From: Coffea arabica
Lineage: Eukaryota > Streptophyta > Magnoliopsida > Gentianales > Rubiaceae
Length of the DNA stretch: 64,000 nucleotides
NCBI RefSeq assembly: GCF_036785885.1
Contig: NC_092323.1
Location: 16,686,501 to 16,750,500, forward strand
Direction: 5' to 3'
The position numbers and the translations under genes were made by a program. The notes beneath the pieces are model-generated. The model was given only the letters and a program-made list of their open reading frames with translations, was not told the DNA's origin and did no database searches. Shown piece after piece: positions 63,547 to 64,000 of the stretch (position 1 is its first letter; each line of letters starts with the position of its first letter).

Positions 63547-64000
63547 GTAAATTGTAGACGAATGTTTTCAGTTATAAAATTGCAATCTAAATTCAATATC
63601 TTGCCATTATTTAGATCTTTTGTATGGTAGCCGTTTATATACTCTCACTTAATGCATTGTACGAGTTATTGGTGACTAATCGTTCATATTTTACCGCTTC
63701 AAAGTGATAATAAATATTTTGAGGTGTTACGAATTGAGTAACCTGGTCGGATGAGTTTTTTGATATAGTACGGACTGGACTTCGTTAGGCTTGGATTGTT
63801 GTTTTATAACCTCTCACTTAATGCATTTATACATTTATATTAATATACATAATATTAATTATACATTTATACATATGATTTACATTTATAGATATGTCTC
63901 GACATAGGATTCAGAAAGCCTATTAAAGGAAGTAAATTTTTACTTTTAAGCATGCAGATACACAGGTTGTAATGTGTTGTTCTAGCTTGAGTGTCTTTGA

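Larger units (their letters stand above)
1..64000 (+). repeat. Head-to-tail tandem array of a ~10.78-kb PIF/Harbinger transposon unit (macrosatellite-like)
   Basis: The same sequence recurs with the transposase start codon at 56, 10848, 21624, 32400, 43180 and 53972, giving periods of 10792, 10776, 10776, 10780 and 10792 bases. The period differences are explained by two short tandem repeats: a TA run of 23 or 27 bases, and a GTCAAA hexamer run that is 12 bases longer in some copies. Only a handful of single-base differences were noticed between copies. All units face the same way and no unrelated sequence separates them. The array runs off both ends of the window, so total copy number and flanking DNA are unknown. 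Confidence 0.97.
55746..64000 (+). mobile_element. E6: 5' part of a PIF/Harbinger element
   Basis: The left 8.26 kb of a unit cut by the window edge. It contains the whole Myb-like gene, the nested MITE and the transposase promoter with its non-coding exon; the transposase coding region lies beyond the window. It shares T at 55805, G at 56312 and Ala184 with E5 but lacks the E5-only changes. Confidence 0.85.

Noticed and set aside
1-64000. Ribosomal DNA or a host gene cluster as the explanation for a ~10.8-kb tandem repeat.
   Set aside because: No rRNA-like sequence was recognised, the only supported genes are a transposase and its Myb-like partner, and the unit ends are transposon terminal repeats.
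1-64000. The array being a pure assembly duplication of one element.
   Set aside because: Copies differ by phased single-base changes and by two independent short-repeat lengths, including changes private to E5, which simple copying of one contig would not create. Long reads would still be needed to settle copy number and order.

Overview
The window is plant nuclear DNA, probably eudicot, although the species cannot be named from the sequence. The evidence is long AT-rich GT-AG introns, a plant-type PIF/Harbinger transposase, a plant Myb/SANT-like partner gene, and a nested Mutator-type MITE. The whole 64 kb is one head-to-tail tandem array of a unit of about 10.78 kb. Five complete units (E1-E5) and two partial ones (E0 at the left, E6 at the right) lie on the + strand. 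No host flanking DNA is visible at either edge.

Each unit reads as a complete autonomous PIF/Harbinger transposon. From left to right it holds: a 5' terminal inverted repeat; a promoter and non-coding first exon (about 0.5 kb); a 5'-UTR intron of about 1.85 kb; a two-exon Myb/SANT-like gene (319 aa, intron 2.28 kb with a variable TA microsatellite); about 1.1 kb of non-coding DNA; a 716-bp Mutator-type MITE with a 9-bp target duplication; a TATA-box promoter and short non-coding exon; an AT-rich 1.2-kb 5'-UTR intron; a three-exon DDE transposase gene (406 aa); and a 3' subterminal region with GTCAAA hexamers and TCCAAACGC repeats. The 3' terminal repeat of each unit is separated from the 5' terminal repeat of the next by only three bases (TGA).

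In known PIF/Harbinger/Pong elements the Myb-like protein binds element ends and helps bring the transposase into the nucleus, and the transposase cuts and joins the DNA. Here both reading frames are open in every copy in the window. The transposase is the same at protein level in all six copies. The Myb-like protein shows one substitution (Glu184 in E1-E3, Ala184 in E4-E6).

The copies are nearly identical but carry a few phased differences: hexamer number, TA length and several single-base changes. These define two sub-types, and E4 looks like a recombinant between them. The main novelty is an autonomous DNA transposon amplified into a macrosatellite-like array with potentially functional genes in every unit.
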